A DNA stretch of 32,291 nucleotides, from positions 1-32,291 of the forward strand of contig JAFGKO010000054.1 of the NCBI GenBank assembly GCA_016928525.1, given 5' to 3'. The position numbers and the translations under genes were made by a program. Below, piece by piece: positions 17,450 to 26,099 of the stretch. How positions within the stretch are numbered: the first letter of the stretch is position 1; every line of letters starts with the position of its first letter. The stretch is from Anaerolineales bacterium (lineage in GTDB: Bacteria; Chloroflexota; Anaerolineae; Anaerolineales; Villigracilaceae). A model generated the notes under the pieces. That model was not told the origin of the DNA, did no database searches, and saw nothing but the letters and a program-made list of their open reading frames with translations.

Positions 17450-18127
17450 CTATATCGCCTTTGATTTTCGCGTAATATTTCTCCACTGCCGTGTTTCGAG
17501 CATTGCCCTTGCAATCGCCCGCCTCACGGCAGTTAAAAGGTCGCGCCTGGATGTGCGTTGTGCCACGGCAAGTCCCCCGGGAATCTCCGGGATGATGCGC
17601 CAAGTGTAGCCAAACGCTCTGCAAATGAGTTGACATTTGCGCCACTCATCAGCGGCACGCCCAAGAACATCATGGAATAATACATATCCACCCTCGCGTG
17701 TCAGTTGACGGCTGGCAATTGTATAAAAGTCGCGCGGGTAGAGCGGTTTGTAATGGTCAATAAGGATCAGGTCGAAAGGCTGATAAGGGAGAGTCTGCAG
17801 GAACTCGCCAGCGTCGCCTGTTTCGAATTTATACAAGCCGTTGATACCAATCTCATTCAAGTATTCTGCAATGACTGCACCATCCACCGCAGTTGCATAT
17901 TCACGGCTATCAATTCCCAGATAGCTGAAGCCAGGGTGGTTTTGACATGCCAGGATGACAGGTACAGCGAAGCCTCCTGACTGATAGCCGATTTCCAGCA
18001 CATTTGCTGGAGACAGCTGCAAAAGCAGCTGGATGGCAAACTCTTCGAGATGCGGGTGTTCTGCTCCAATATGCCAATGATCTGGCGAGTAACCAAGGCC
18101 GGCATAATATTCCTGAATGGTTTTCAT
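17450..18127 (-). CDS. class I SAM methyltransferase-like protein
   Basis: 225-residue protein resembling the Methyltransf_24 / cephalosporin-hydroxylase-like group often found in glycan clusters. VLEIGYQSGGFAVPVI (43-58) replaces the usual GxGxG SAM loop with GYQSGG. FSYLGIDSREYA follows, then FDLILIDHYKPLYPRDFY as motif IV with an Asp-His pair, and GGYVLFHDVLG with a second His-Asp. The Asp/His residues could bind a metal, as in catechol O-methyltransferase-like enzymes. The ATG overlaps the upstream gene's stop as ATGA. Confidence 0.8.
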   Translation of the reverse strand: MKTIQEYYAGLGYSPDHWHIGAEHPHLEEFAIQLLLQLSPANVLEIGYQSGGFAVPVILACQNHPGFSYLGIDSREYATAVDGAVIAEYLNEIGINGLYKFETGDAGEFLQTLPYQPFDLILIDHYKPLYPRDFYTIASRQLTREGGYVLFHDVLGRAADEWRKCQLICRAFGYTWRIIPEIPGGLAVAQRTSRRDLLTAVRRAIARAMLETRQWRNITRKSKAI

Positions 18128-19074
18128 TCGCTGCCCCTTGTCAGTTTACTCCTTAGTAGGCGACGAAGAACCGACTTGTACCCGAGCCAGGCTTTCAGCC
18201 GTTGTCCCTGACGCACATACCATGGTTTGTTGTCAGGGTGCATCTTCAATAAATACTGGCTGACAAAATCCGGCCGGCTGTTGCGCGCGATGATCCTTCC
18301 CGTCGGGCTGAGTGGATCGGAGGAGAACCTCTTGGCGCTGTATTTGGTAACTTCTCGCCATTTATCGCGTTCCCAGATAAAGGTGGGGTCCACGCCGGGG
18401 TTGGTCTCATCGTAGTTGCGGATGAAACAACGCAACTCTTCCAGATCCTGCTGGGTCAACTCACGAGGTACATCCACAGTGGAAATACTTTTCTTATCTC
18501 GAAAATCACCAAGTGTATTGCGATAATACTCGCCGCTTTCAGGCAAACGAACGGCATCCGCTTCAACCATGATTCTTTGAGGAAAATGGAGATTTATAAC
18601 AAACGGCACACGCCGGTCTATTTCGAATAAACGCCCTCCTAATTGGATGCGCTTATACATCCACCGAAAAGGTTCATTGTTGCTGATCATGGCAAGACAC
18701 TCTTCCAGAAAACACTTCCGATTTTCCTCCGGTAAATATTGGTTAATTGAGAAAAGAGCCACGCAATCCATTCCATCAGCGCGTGCAATTTCAACCATTC
18801 TATTGGTGTTTTCTGCCAAAGGATAAAGGCTGAATACTTCCCGTCCCTGATTGTTCACCGGCAACCAGGTATTCTCATTCGAGATATAAATAGTGTTCGG
18901 AAAAAGATTAAGAAACTTGTCAACGCCATTTCGGTTTCGAGTAGAAGAGCACAGGTATATGCACGCAGCAAAAGCTGAAAGATTATCAAGCACAGGCATA
19001 TAAATGTGTTGGTAACCATATCGATCGAGAGGTCCAACCGCAATCAGTACGGCAATTCTAGGAGAATCAAGCAT
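18124..19074 (-). CDS. protein of unknown function, possibly a distant GT-A enzyme
   Basis: I do not recognise a family for this 316-residue protein. It is soluble-looking, with no signal peptide or membrane segment. The N-terminus (IAVLIAVGPLDRYGYQHIYM) could be a first GT-A strand. The stretch GMDCVALFSINQYLPEEN sits where a GT-A enzyme would have its DxD, but no DxD is present. The last 30 residues are strongly basic. The gene lies 4 nt after the aminotransferase and overlaps a methyltransferase as ATGA, so a role in sugar transfer or modification is likely from context only. Confidence 0.75.
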   Translation of the reverse strand: MLDSPRIAVLIAVGPLDRYGYQHIYMPVLDNLSAFAACIYLCSSTRNRNGVDKFLNLFPNTIYISNENTWLPVNNQGREVFSLYPLAENTNRMVEIARADGMDCVALFSINQYLPEENRKCFLEECLAMISNNEPFRWMYKRIQLGGRLFEIDRRVPFVINLHFPQRIMVEADAVRLPESGEYYRNTLGDFRDKKSISTVDVPRELTQQDLEELRCFIRNYDETNPGVDPTFIWERDKWREVTKYSAKRFSSDPLSPTGRIIARNSRPDFVSQYLLKMHPDNKPWYVRQGQRLKAWLGYKSVLRRLLRSKLTRGSE

Positions 19075-19078
19075 AGTA

Positions 19079-20305
19079 TCAGTCCTGTCTTCGCGATCCC
19101 GAAATACTGTCTAAACGCTCTTTAATAGAGCCGGCATTATGGATCACAAACCAGAACATATCACAAAGGAGAGTAATCTGCTCTCCAGATATACCAGTCC
19201 CGGTAGGGAGGCAAAGGACACGTTTTGTTAGTTTTTTGGTTTCAGGCAACCTCATTCCGCTATCAGGAAAGAGGGACCGATAAGGTTCCATCTGGTGGCA
19301 TCCCGGGTAAAAATAGCGCCTAACCAACACATTTTCAGCATGGAGTATTTTGACCATTTCGTCACGTGATATACCTGTGATGCCTTCATCCATCGTTACA
19401 ACAATGTATTGATAATTACATTTTTCATTTCCATCGTATTCGATCAGCGATAATCCTTTAATTCCTGATAATGCCTCGCGATACGCCAGATAATTCTGAT
19501 GATTCATATCGATAAAGTGCTGCATACTCTCAAGGTTGGTCAAACCCATTGCCGCTGAGACTTCATTCATCTTCCCGTTTGTGCCGACATAATCCACGTG
19601 GTCGTAATCGGAGAAACCAAAATTCTGCATCCTGCGTACTTTTTGCGCCAGTTCATCATTATTGGTGACAACCGCCCCGCCCTCCAGTGAATTAAGGAAC
19701 TTTGTGGCATGGAAACTAAACACCTCCACATCACCAAAACCACCGATCATCCTGCCTTTGTAGGAACAACCAAAAGCATGAGCCGCATCATAGAGAAGTA
19801 TCAAGTGATGGGCGCGCGCGATCGTCTCCAACGCGTCGCAATCGCAGGCTCGCCCATACACATGGACACCCATGATGGCGCTGGTGTGCGGGGTGATCAA
19901 CTGCTCCACCTTTCGCGGGTCAATGTTGTACGTAAGTGGATCAATATCGCAAAAAACGGGCGTTATACCAAGCCACTGTAGGGCGTGGGCAGTGGCAATG
20001 AACGTAAAGGATGGAATGATCACTTCGCCTCTTAAATCCAGTGCACGAATGGCAATCTCCAGCCCAATAGTGGCATTCGTCACCACAATACAATGTTTCA
20101 CACCTACGCGCTTAGCGATCTCGGACTCAAATTCCTGAAGATAGCGCCCCCCATTAGACAGCCAGCGCCGATCCAGAATATCCTCCACACGTTCGGCGAA
20201 TCTTCCGCGGTCCCCGATGTTGGGACGGCCTACGTGCAGGGCAGAATCAAATGCCGGCCCACCCGAAAATATCGCCAAGTCACTTATATCTCGCTTTTCA
20301 AACAT
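19079..20305 (-). CDS. DegT/DnrJ/EryC1/StrS sugar aminotransferase
   Basis: 408-residue PLP-dependent aminotransferase predicted to aminate a keto-sugar nucleotide at C3 or C4. VTNATIGLEIAIRAL is the phosphate-binding region, YDAAHAFG (D173) holds the PLP ring, and SFHATKFLNSLEGG carries the Schiff-base lysine (K202). RRYFYPGCHQMEPY is the usual C-terminal active-site loop. The ATG at 20305 is preceded by GGAG with 6-nt spacing, better than the upstream start at 20341, which overlaps the previous gene. No dedicated keto-sugar dehydratase other than the CapE-like enzyme is in the window, so its substrate source is unclear. Confidence 0.92.
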   Translation of the reverse strand: MFEKRDISDLAIFSGGPAFDSALHVGRPNIGDRGRFAERVEDILDRRWLSNGGRYLQEFESEIAKRVGVKHCIVVTNATIGLEIAIRALDLRGEVIIPSFTFIATAHALQWLGITPVFCDIDPLTYNIDPRKVEQLITPHTSAIMGVHVYGRACDCDALETIARAHHLILLYDAAHAFGCSYKGRMIGGFGDVEVFSFHATKFLNSLEGGAVVTNNDELAQKVRRMQNFGFSDYDHVDYVGTNGKMNEVSAAMGLTNLESMQHFIDMNHQNYLAYREALSGIKGLSLIEYDGNEKCNYQYIVVTMDEGITGISRDEMVKILHAENVLVRRYFYPGCHQMEPYRSLFPDSGMRLPETKKLTKRVLCLPTGTGISGEQITLLCDMFWFVIHNAGSIKERLDSISGSRRQD

Positions 20306-20311
20306 TCGTAT

Positions 20312-20315
20312 CTCC
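20312..20315 (-). promoter_or_regulatory. Shine-Dalgarno deciding the aminotransferase start
   Basis: GGAG lies 6 nt before the ATG at 20305. This favours that start over the in-frame codon 36 nt upstream, which has no such site and overlaps the preceding methyltransferase gene by 22 nt. Confidence 0.6.
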
Positions 20316-20319
20316 GCGA

Positions 20320-21012
20320 TTATAAGAGCCTCTTTTGACATACAAGGAGCCAGACATTTATCTGAACACCATAATAGTTATCGCAGCACAACCCGATGGA
20401 GAAGTTGTCAAAAAATGGCGAAAAGGTTTTTTGTATATCTTGCTCAGATTCAAATACCTTGAACAGGTATCCATTTCTCAATCCCCAAGGATCGTTCCAA
20501 ATTTCAACATGCCCATCTTCCTTCTCAACGCCTCCTTTCAATATGTCCCCATTCGGTTCTGGCAGAGAGGCGATAAACGTGGCACCCGGTTTTAGTACTC
20601 GAAAGAATTCTTTCAAGTTGTCCTGAAATGTCGTACCTTTATCCACGTAATAGCAAGAATGACATGCGAGAAGATAGTCGAAATAATTGTCCTCAAAGGG
20701 AATCGCTGAATTTCGCCCAGCTTTCAGGTTTGCTGAAATACCAAGCTGGTGTACTCTTTGGTAGCCAAGAGAGACGATCTTTTCCGTAATCTCAACCCCA
20801 TGGATACTGAACTTCTGGTTGTGTAGAAGAGGCCAATTTCGTCCGTCGCCAAAACCCAAATCCAGGATCTTTGCACCTGCATACCTGGTCTTGTCAAGCG
20901 ATAGACTGGGATAGTTTCCCAAGAATGTCCTAATCACCCATTCTGTTGGGTAAACATGGATCGCATTATGGCTTTCATGAAAAGTGGTATAAGAATCATT
21001 AACGTTCTTCAT
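20320..21012 (-). CDS. class I SAM methyltransferase
   Basis: 230-residue methyltransferase with SAM loop ILDLGFGDGRNWPLL (from about 49), strand 2 ending at HGVEIT, and FDYLLACHSCYYVDKG as motif IV. Post-motif FFRVLKPGATFIASLPEP is typical of the Methyltransf_11/25 group. I use the ATG at 21012, preceded by AAGGA with 8-nt spacing; the frame is open 21 codons further upstream, but that part lies within the propeller gene and lacks character. The gene overlaps its upstream neighbour by 14 nt. Cysteines near motif IV are unusual but need not be functional. Confidence 0.82.
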   Translation of the reverse strand: MKNVNDSYTTFHESHNAIHVYPTEWVIRTFLGNYPSLSLDKTRYAGAKILDLGFGDGRNWPLLHNQKFSIHGVEITEKIVSLGYQRVHQLGISANLKAGRNSAIPFEDNYFDYLLACHSCYYVDKGTTFQDNLKEFFRVLKPGATFIASLPEPNGDILKGGVEKEDGHVEIWNDPWGLRNGYLFKVFESEQDIQKTFSPFFDNFSIGLCCDNYYGVQINVWLLVCQKRLL

Positions 21013-21994
21013 CACTACCATCCTTCCAAGAACCAACGGCATAACCGAAACCGTCACGCCCGAAATCATTGCCACTATAGAACATGTAGTATTTATTATT
21101 CACATGCACCACGCAAGGATAGCAAACCATTTGTGAATCCCAGCCATCACTGGATAGTGGTAATTCGCCCAAATTATCGTCTCTGTGCCAACTCTTCAGA
21201 TCGTCGGACCATGCATATCCGATCCGATAACCACGTTCGTCATTCCGAAAATTGATCCCGTAGCGATAACAAAACCACATGTGATATTTGTCGCCGATCT
21301 TGATAACAGTTGGGTTCGTCTGGCATTCATATTCGACTTTGTACTCAACACAGGGAACGCTCTCCCGCTCCCAGTTTATTCCATCGGGAGATGTCGCATG
21401 CATCAATACATAAACAGATTCCATGCGTTGTTCGTGTTCGAGCCAATCGATTCCAGAGCTGTACCACATGTGAAAAAGGCCATCCTCCTGTGAAACATAT
21501 GGGCTGTTCTGCAGGAAGGGTTCTTTCAGGGTTCTCCCAAATAATGGTCCCCTTCCCTTCCGGCTAAATGTCGCACCATTATCTTTGCTCACAGCCAGGC
21601 CGATGGCATGATTATAGGGAACTCCCTGGCAGCGCATCCAACCCACATAATACAGCCATATCTCGCTGCCCACTTTGAGGACGGCGCCTGGCATCATCCC
21701 AAACTGGTCAAATGTGCCGAGATCGCCATAAGGCAAGATCGGTCTGTCATGCACGTATTGAATTTGGCTGGGGTTTTTCTTGTCTAAGTCCACGAATGTC
21801 GTCACAGCAGCGGCATTCCCATTCGCATCCTTTTGGGGACGGCAGGTAAAATACACGCGTAAACGATCTTCCAAAACCAAAACGGATGGATTTTGCGCAT
21901 GGCTTTGCATCCACTGGAAACGACCGTCAGGAGCAAAGATTTTACCTTGTTTCTTCCATGTAAATTTACGGAGTTGTTTCATCGCCATATCCAT
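20999..21994 (-). CDS. five-bladed beta-propeller glycosidase-like protein
   Basis: 331-residue protein with repeated blade signatures: LRVYFTCRP, IWLYYVGW, FHMWYSSGIDW, YHMWFCYRYG and YYMFYSG, each followed by a turn and a strand such as GYRIGYAWSDDLKSW. This is the pattern of GH43/GH32/GH130-type propellers. Acidic residues in the first and middle blades (for example DLGTFDQFG) may form an active site, but no diagnostic catalytic triad can be assigned by eye. No signal peptide is visible, so it is probably cytoplasmic. That is odd for a hydrolase and suggests glycan processing, phosphorolysis or a non-catalytic binding role. Confidence 0.8.
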   Translation of the reverse strand: MDMAMKQLRKFTWKKQGKIFAPDGRFQWMQSHAQNPSVLVLEDRLRVYFTCRPQKDANGNAAAVTTFVDLDKKNPSQIQYVHDRPILPYGDLGTFDQFGMMPGAVLKVGSEIWLYYVGWMRCQGVPYNHAIGLAVSKDNGATFSRKGRGPLFGRTLKEPFLQNSPYVSQEDGLFHMWYSSGIDWLEHEQRMESVYVLMHATSPDGINWERESVPCVEYKVEYECQTNPTVIKIGDKYHMWFCYRYGINFRNDERGYRIGYAWSDDLKSWHRDDNLGELPLSSDGWDSQMVCYPCVVHVNNKYYMFYSGNDFGRDGFGYAVGSWKDGSDEER

Positions 21995-22002
21995 CTCGCT
22001 AG

Positions 22003-23013
22003 CTATTCTTTACGCAGATCCCCTGTTGCCGCTTCACGCACAACCCGGTCAAGCCAATCATGCATGCTTTCACCTGTCACTTCTCTTGCCTGCTGTGCCA
22101 GTTCCTTTGCCTCCGGCGTCACGCCCTCCAATCTTCCATAATAACGTGTTCGTAATGTGCCGCCGCGTTTTCCGGGGATTCTAATATCGAATTTGGCATC
22201 AGGTTCTCCTGCCCCAACTTCAAATTCGATCAAATAATACACGCCACCTACTACCCATTGCACGGACAGGTTGCGCGCCTCTACAGGCATTTCAGACAGA
22301 GGGAGGGGGTTTTTGAACAACGGGTTATTGTTCAGAAGCATACGCCCGTATTCCGATTCGTACAGCCACGGCGCCATGCTTTCATCCCCCACGACCACTT
22401 TCGCCCCAACTCTACATACCCGCACAATCTCACGCAAGCTTTGCCGTATATCGCCAAACACGCCCAACCCACCAAAACTATATACGGCATCAAAATAACG
22501 ATCAGGGAAAGGCAGGTAGCACGCATTCCCTGTGGAATACTCCACAGGGGTGCTGACATCTTTCAATTTCTTCACGCATTGCAGCAGCATGGAGCGGCTG
22601 ATATCTTGAAGGTATAACTGGCCCGTCTTATCTAGTTCGCTTGCAATATTGACGGAATCCCTTCCCGTGCCGCATGCGAGCTCAAGCACACGTGATGAAG
22701 GGGTGAGATTCAAACGCTTCGCAAATTGCCTGCGTGCCTGTTCTTCATCAACATACTGGATATCGAACGACAGGTTGGCAACATCATCATAAATGCCAGC
22801 CACGCCTTCATAATAATCCATTGCATCCTTTTGTTCGCGGCCCAAATCTCTCGGGAAAATCAAATCAGGAATTCCATCGCGAATCTCGTATTCTCGTCCG
22901 CTTTTGCTAATTAGCTTCCCGGCGACCACGTTTTGTCCATCCATTGTTTCAGGATGGCACTCCAATGGTTCCCTGGATTCAGGGCATGTGTATATGTGTC
23001 TTGTCAAATCCAT
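22003..23013 (-). CDS. class I SAM methyltransferase with degenerate Trm112-like N-terminus
   Basis: 336-residue methyltransferase. The first 55 residues resemble the small Trm112-type domain (YTCPESREPLEC, then GREYEIRDGIPDLIFP), but the second cysteine pair is replaced by Ser-Lys-Ser-Gly, so zinc is unlikely to bind. The core has VLELACGTGRDSVNIA (109-124), a strand 2 region LYLQDIS and FDAVYSFGGLGVFGD. A C-terminal extension of about 100 residues follows the core. The ATG has GGAG 8 nt upstream. Neighbours are the GNAT gene 24 nt downstream and the next gene further upstream in the locus. Confidence 0.83.
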   Translation of the reverse strand: MDLTRHIYTCPESREPLECHPETMDGQNVVAGKLISKSGREYEIRDGIPDLIFPRDLGREQKDAMDYYEGVAGIYDDVANLSFDIQYVDEEQARRQFAKRLNLTPSSRVLELACGTGRDSVNIASELDKTGQLYLQDISRSMLLQCVKKLKDVSTPVEYSTGNACYLPFPDRYFDAVYSFGGLGVFGDIRQSLREIVRVCRVGAKVVVGDESMAPWLYESEYGRMLLNNNPLFKNPLPLSEMPVEARNLSVQWVVGGVYYLIEFEVGAGEPDAKFDIRIPGKRGGTLRTRYYGRLEGVTPEAKELAQQAREVTGESMHDWLDRVVREAATGDLRKE

Positions 23014-23037
23014 GGTTGGCTCTCCAATAGACTGTGA

Positions 23038-23841
23038 TCAATCCTGACGCATCAAGGGCACAGGTACATTAAAGGAATAGAAAGCATAGGAATTGGTCTG
23101 GGTAAAACCTAGACGGCTTGCCAGTCTCATGGAGGCAGTATTGTTTACAAAGCAATCCCATGTAGGTTCTATTCCTCGTCGCAAGCATTCAGCTATAAAG
23201 GTTTGGGCGGCAATCATGGCAAAGCCCTTGCCACGATATTCTTCCCGGGTTATGACGTCGATCTCAGCCAGCCCATCTACAACACAGGCTGAATAACACA
23301 AACTGACGATTACATCACCTTTCACTACGCAAGCGCCAAGCCCGTAATTCAAAAAATCATCGGTAGAAGCCCAAAACCGGGAACCAATGTCAACCTTAAG
23401 GTACTCAGCTTCTTTGACTAACTCCTTGTCCAAGAACCGCTTTTCAAATCCTACTGGACACTTGACAAGGTTATTCACAGTTTGCATTCTAAAGTCAAAA
23501 CGGGCGCGTTCCCGCTGCCTGACATGGCTGGGACTAAATTGTCCCAAGACTTCTTGGGCACGAAGCGGAGGCGAGTACCACAATAAATAGGATGGCAAAT
23601 AACTCTTTGGCGATTCAAAAAGCTTGAAAACATCGCTGCAAAAATCATCCGGACCAGCAAGCTGCATAAACCCAAACCTTGTTACAACTAGCGCCGAGGC
23701 AGGATCAACTGTGTCATCCACAAAAACCCAGCCAGGCTGCCTTTTCCGAATCACAGCAAGAGTCAAGGGGAAAGTGATGACTTCCTTCAAAAAAGGGGCC
23801 GCTATCTTTGGATAACTTTTCTTGTCCAGCTCAAGAATCAT
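23038..23841 (-). CDS. GNAT-family N-acyltransferase
   Basis: 267-residue acyltransferase with a C-terminal GNAT fold. The acyl-CoA pyrophosphate loop is EYRGKGFA (201-208), preceded by the AEIDVITR strand and followed by CFVNNTASMRLASRLGF, a classic GNAT C-terminal pattern. The N-terminal 140 residues form a separate domain without a signature, as in ZmaR-like two-part GNAT proteins. It lies 8 nt after a PglD-like acyltransferase gene and near an adenylation/carrier pair, so the donor could be acyl-CoA or acyl-carrier protein and the acceptor an amino sugar. Confidence 0.82.
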   Translation of the reverse strand: MILELDKKSYPKIAAPFLKEVITFPLTLAVIRKRQPGWVFVDDTVDPASALVVTRFGFMQLAGPDDFCSDVFKLFESPKSYLPSYLLWYSPPLRAQEVLGQFSPSHVRQRERARFDFRMQTVNNLVKCPVGFEKRFLDKELVKEAEYLKVDIGSRFWASTDDFLNYGLGACVVKGDVIVSLCYSACVVDGLAEIDVITREEYRGKGFAMIAAQTFIAECLRRGIEPTWDCFVNNTASMRLASRLGFTQTNSYAFYSFNVPVPLMRQD

Positions 23842-23849
23842 GAATTTTC

Positions 23850-24524
23850 TTACTTCATCTTCGTCAACTTGAGGAACGAATCCGAATCCAGTCGGAACTT
23901 GGGTGTATCAGGGGTGATGTATACGCTCTTGGATGGGGCATTCTTGGTGACCAGCGCGCCCGCCCCGATGAAGCTTTCCCGGCCAATGGTAACCTCATGC
24001 CCGATGGTCGCATTCACACCCAGGAAACAGTATGGTTCGATCACCGCAGCACCCGAGATCACTACCTGCCCTGACACATAGCAATGGTCTTCGATACGGG
24101 CGTGGTGGCCCAGATGGTTGCCGTTCCAGAAGAACACATCATTGCCGACACTTGTGCATGGCTGAAGAACCGCATTCTCTAGAACCAGGCAGTTGTCACC
24201 AATCGGTACATGACTGAAATTTGAGGCACGCGAACTGACGTAACTGATCAGCTCATATCCTTTGGCTTTCGCCTCGTCATATTTCCTCGCACGGAAGCGG
24301 TTCAAGTCCTGGTAACCAACTGCCACCAGCATCTTGAACTCGTCCGGTGAATACGCGTTCAGGATATCCTCAAAGGGAATGACAGGGAGACCCCATTTTC
24401 CCTTTTGGCTGACATGCTCACCATCCACTGTGAACGCAACCACCTCGTGCGGGCTGTCGTTGGTCAACTGAAAATATGCCACATCGGCGATCTTGCCCGC
24501 GCCAAAGAGAACGATCTTGGTCAT
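23850..24524 (-). CDS. PglD/NeuD-like hexapeptide sugar N-acyltransferase
   Basis: 224-residue acyltransferase. The N-terminal Rossmann-like PglD_N domain starts IVLFGAGKIADVAYF (4-18). From about residue 95, left-handed beta-helix hexapeptide repeats run to about 205 (for example VIGISGAA-like turns around IGDNCLV, GNDVFFW, ARIEDHC and NATIGHEV). H137 or H140 in NGNHLGHH is a candidate catalytic base. PglD acylates the C4 amine of a UDP-4-amino sugar, which fits the DegT aminotransferase in this locus. The ATG overlaps the adenylation gene stop as ATGA, so it may receive the acyl group activated by that enzyme. Confidence 0.87.
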   Translation of the reverse strand: MTKIVLFGAGKIADVAYFQLTNDSPHEVVAFTVDGEHVSQKGKWGLPVIPFEDILNAYSPDEFKMLVAVGYQDLNRFRARKYDEAKAKGYELISYVSSRASNFSHVPIGDNCLVLENAVLQPCTSVGNDVFFWNGNHLGHHARIEDHCYVSGQVVISGAAVIEPYCFLGVNATIGHEVTIGRESFIGAGALVTKNAPSKSVYITPDTPKFRLDSDSFLKLTKMK

Positions 24525-26095
24525 TTCGTCCGCCTTTCTTCGTCAAGCGCCAGGTATTTATCCTTAATACGCTTGCGATCCACCTTGCCGTTGGGATTCT
24601 TGGGCAAGGTGTTTTCATAATAAAACGCTGAAGGGATCATGTAATCCGGGATCAGGCTCCGCAAATCCTGACGCAGGCGTTCGTCGCTCACCTGCTGGCG
24701 CACAGCCACAACCGCAATAATGCGACTCAATCCCCCGCTATTGGAATGAACAGCGACCGCCTCGGAGATATATTCGATGCGGTGCAGGGCATTCTCGATC
24801 TCCTCCAATTCAATGCGGTATCCCATGTGTTTGATCTGGTTGTCCTTCCTGCCATGAATGTAGAGCTTGCCATCGGCAGGGTCAAGGCGCACAAGGTCAC
24901 CCGTCTTATACATGATCTCGCGGAAGGATTGATTATAGGGGTTTTGCACAAAACTGCCCACGGTACGATCAGGATCGTTATAATAGCCCAGGCCGACGTT
25001 GGGGCCCAGTAAACACAACTCGCCCAATTCGCCGTCCGCCACCTTTTTGTTCTCCTCGTTAAGGATCAAGTATGAAAAATTCGCGGCGATAGAGCCCAGG
25101 GATGGGAATCCCTGCAAGTCATGGAAATCATCGGCAGTGATTTTATAGGAAGAGCAAATACAGGTGCACTCGGTTGGTCCGCTCACGTTGAAGAACTCGC
25201 TCGTCTCCGAATACACGTCGTATAACGCCTTCAGTTTTGGTTTCGGATACCCCTCACCGCCGAAGATAAACCGTTTTATGCTCCTGAGATACCTGCCGTC
25301 TGTTGCTTTCATTGCCTGCAGGAAGATCAACAACGACGGCACGGAGAACCACAATGTGCACCCCGCCGCATCGATCTTATCGACCAGCGCCTTGGGGTCG
25401 CGGGTTTCCTGCTTCGAAAACGGCACCAGGCACGCTCCGTTGAAGAGAGCGGAATAAAAATCGAAAACCGAATTATCAAAATACAACGGGTTGACGTTGG
25501 TCAGAATATCCTCGGGCGTGACGCCAAATGTTTCGCTGCCCCATTCGATCAAATTGAGCACGTTGGCATGGGTCATCACCGCGCCTTTGGGAAATCCGGT
25601 TGAACCCGACGTGAACATGATATAGGATGGACTTGTCCCTGTGATATTCCTGGATAGCGGCAGGTTTGTATCTTCAAAGTCATTAACATGAGCTGCAAGT
25701 TCGTCCGTATTAATGGGAACGATCAATAATTCCGCGAGCGTATCGCCCAGCGTTTGCAGCAGGCTGTTGTCCGCTGCCACATGGCGTGGGCGACAGGTCA
25801 AAAGAATTCTTCGCAACCGTTCGGTCGGGCTGTCAGGATCAAATATGGAATAGGCAATGCCGATCTTCAGACACGCAAGCATCAGCGCGAAGGTGTGGAT
25901 GGTTTTTAAACCGGAAATACAAACGATATCCCCTGAAGTTAATCCTTGCTGGAAAAGGAAACGCGCCAGACGGTTAGCGTGGCGATTCAAATCCGCATAT
26001 GTATAAACTTCAAGCTCGCTAAACCAAATGGATACGTGTTGCGGGTATCGATCAACTATCTCCTGGAAACGCAGCGAAAGGTTATATTCGTACAT
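24521..26095 (-). CDS. amino-acid-type adenylation enzyme (ANL superfamily, DltA-like)
   Basis: Stand-alone adenylation enzyme of 524 residues that should activate a carboxylic acid as acyl-AMP and load it on a carrier protein. The P-loop is FTSGSTGFPKG (161-171), the A5-like block is FNVSGPTE, YKTGDLVR is A7, and NGKVDRKRI holds the A10 lysine (K504). The A4 region reads YFDNSVFDFY; its Asp (about 207) matches the residue that binds the alpha-amino group in NRPS domains and DltA, arguing for an amino acid substrate. The start at 26095 is 4 nt after the SDR stop; a longer frame overlaps that gene. A carrier gene lies one gene upstream. Confidence 0.9.
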   Translation of the reverse strand: MYEYNLSLRFQEIVDRYPQHVSIWFSELEVYTYADLNRHANRLARFLFQQGLTSGDIVCISGLKTIHTFALMLACLKIGIAYSIFDPDSPTERLRRILLTCRPRHVAADNSLLQTLGDTLAELLIVPINTDELAAHVNDFEDTNLPLSRNITGTSPSYIMFTSGSTGFPKGAVMTHANVLNLIEWGSETFGVTPEDILTNVNPLYFDNSVFDFYSALFNGACLVPFSKQETRDPKALVDKIDAAGCTLWFSVPSLLIFLQAMKATDGRYLRSIKRFIFGGEGYPKPKLKALYDVYSETSEFFNVSGPTECTCICSSYKITADDFHDLQGFPSLGSIAANFSYLILNEENKKVADGELGELCLLGPNVGLGYYNDPDRTVGSFVQNPYNQSFREIMYKTGDLVRLDPADGKLYIHGRKDNQIKHMGYRIELEEIENALHRIEYISEAVAVHSNSGGLSRIIAVVAVRQQVSDERLRQDLRSLIPDYMIPSAFYYENTLPKNPNGKVDRKRIKDKYLALDEERRTK

Positions 26096-26099
26096 CGTA

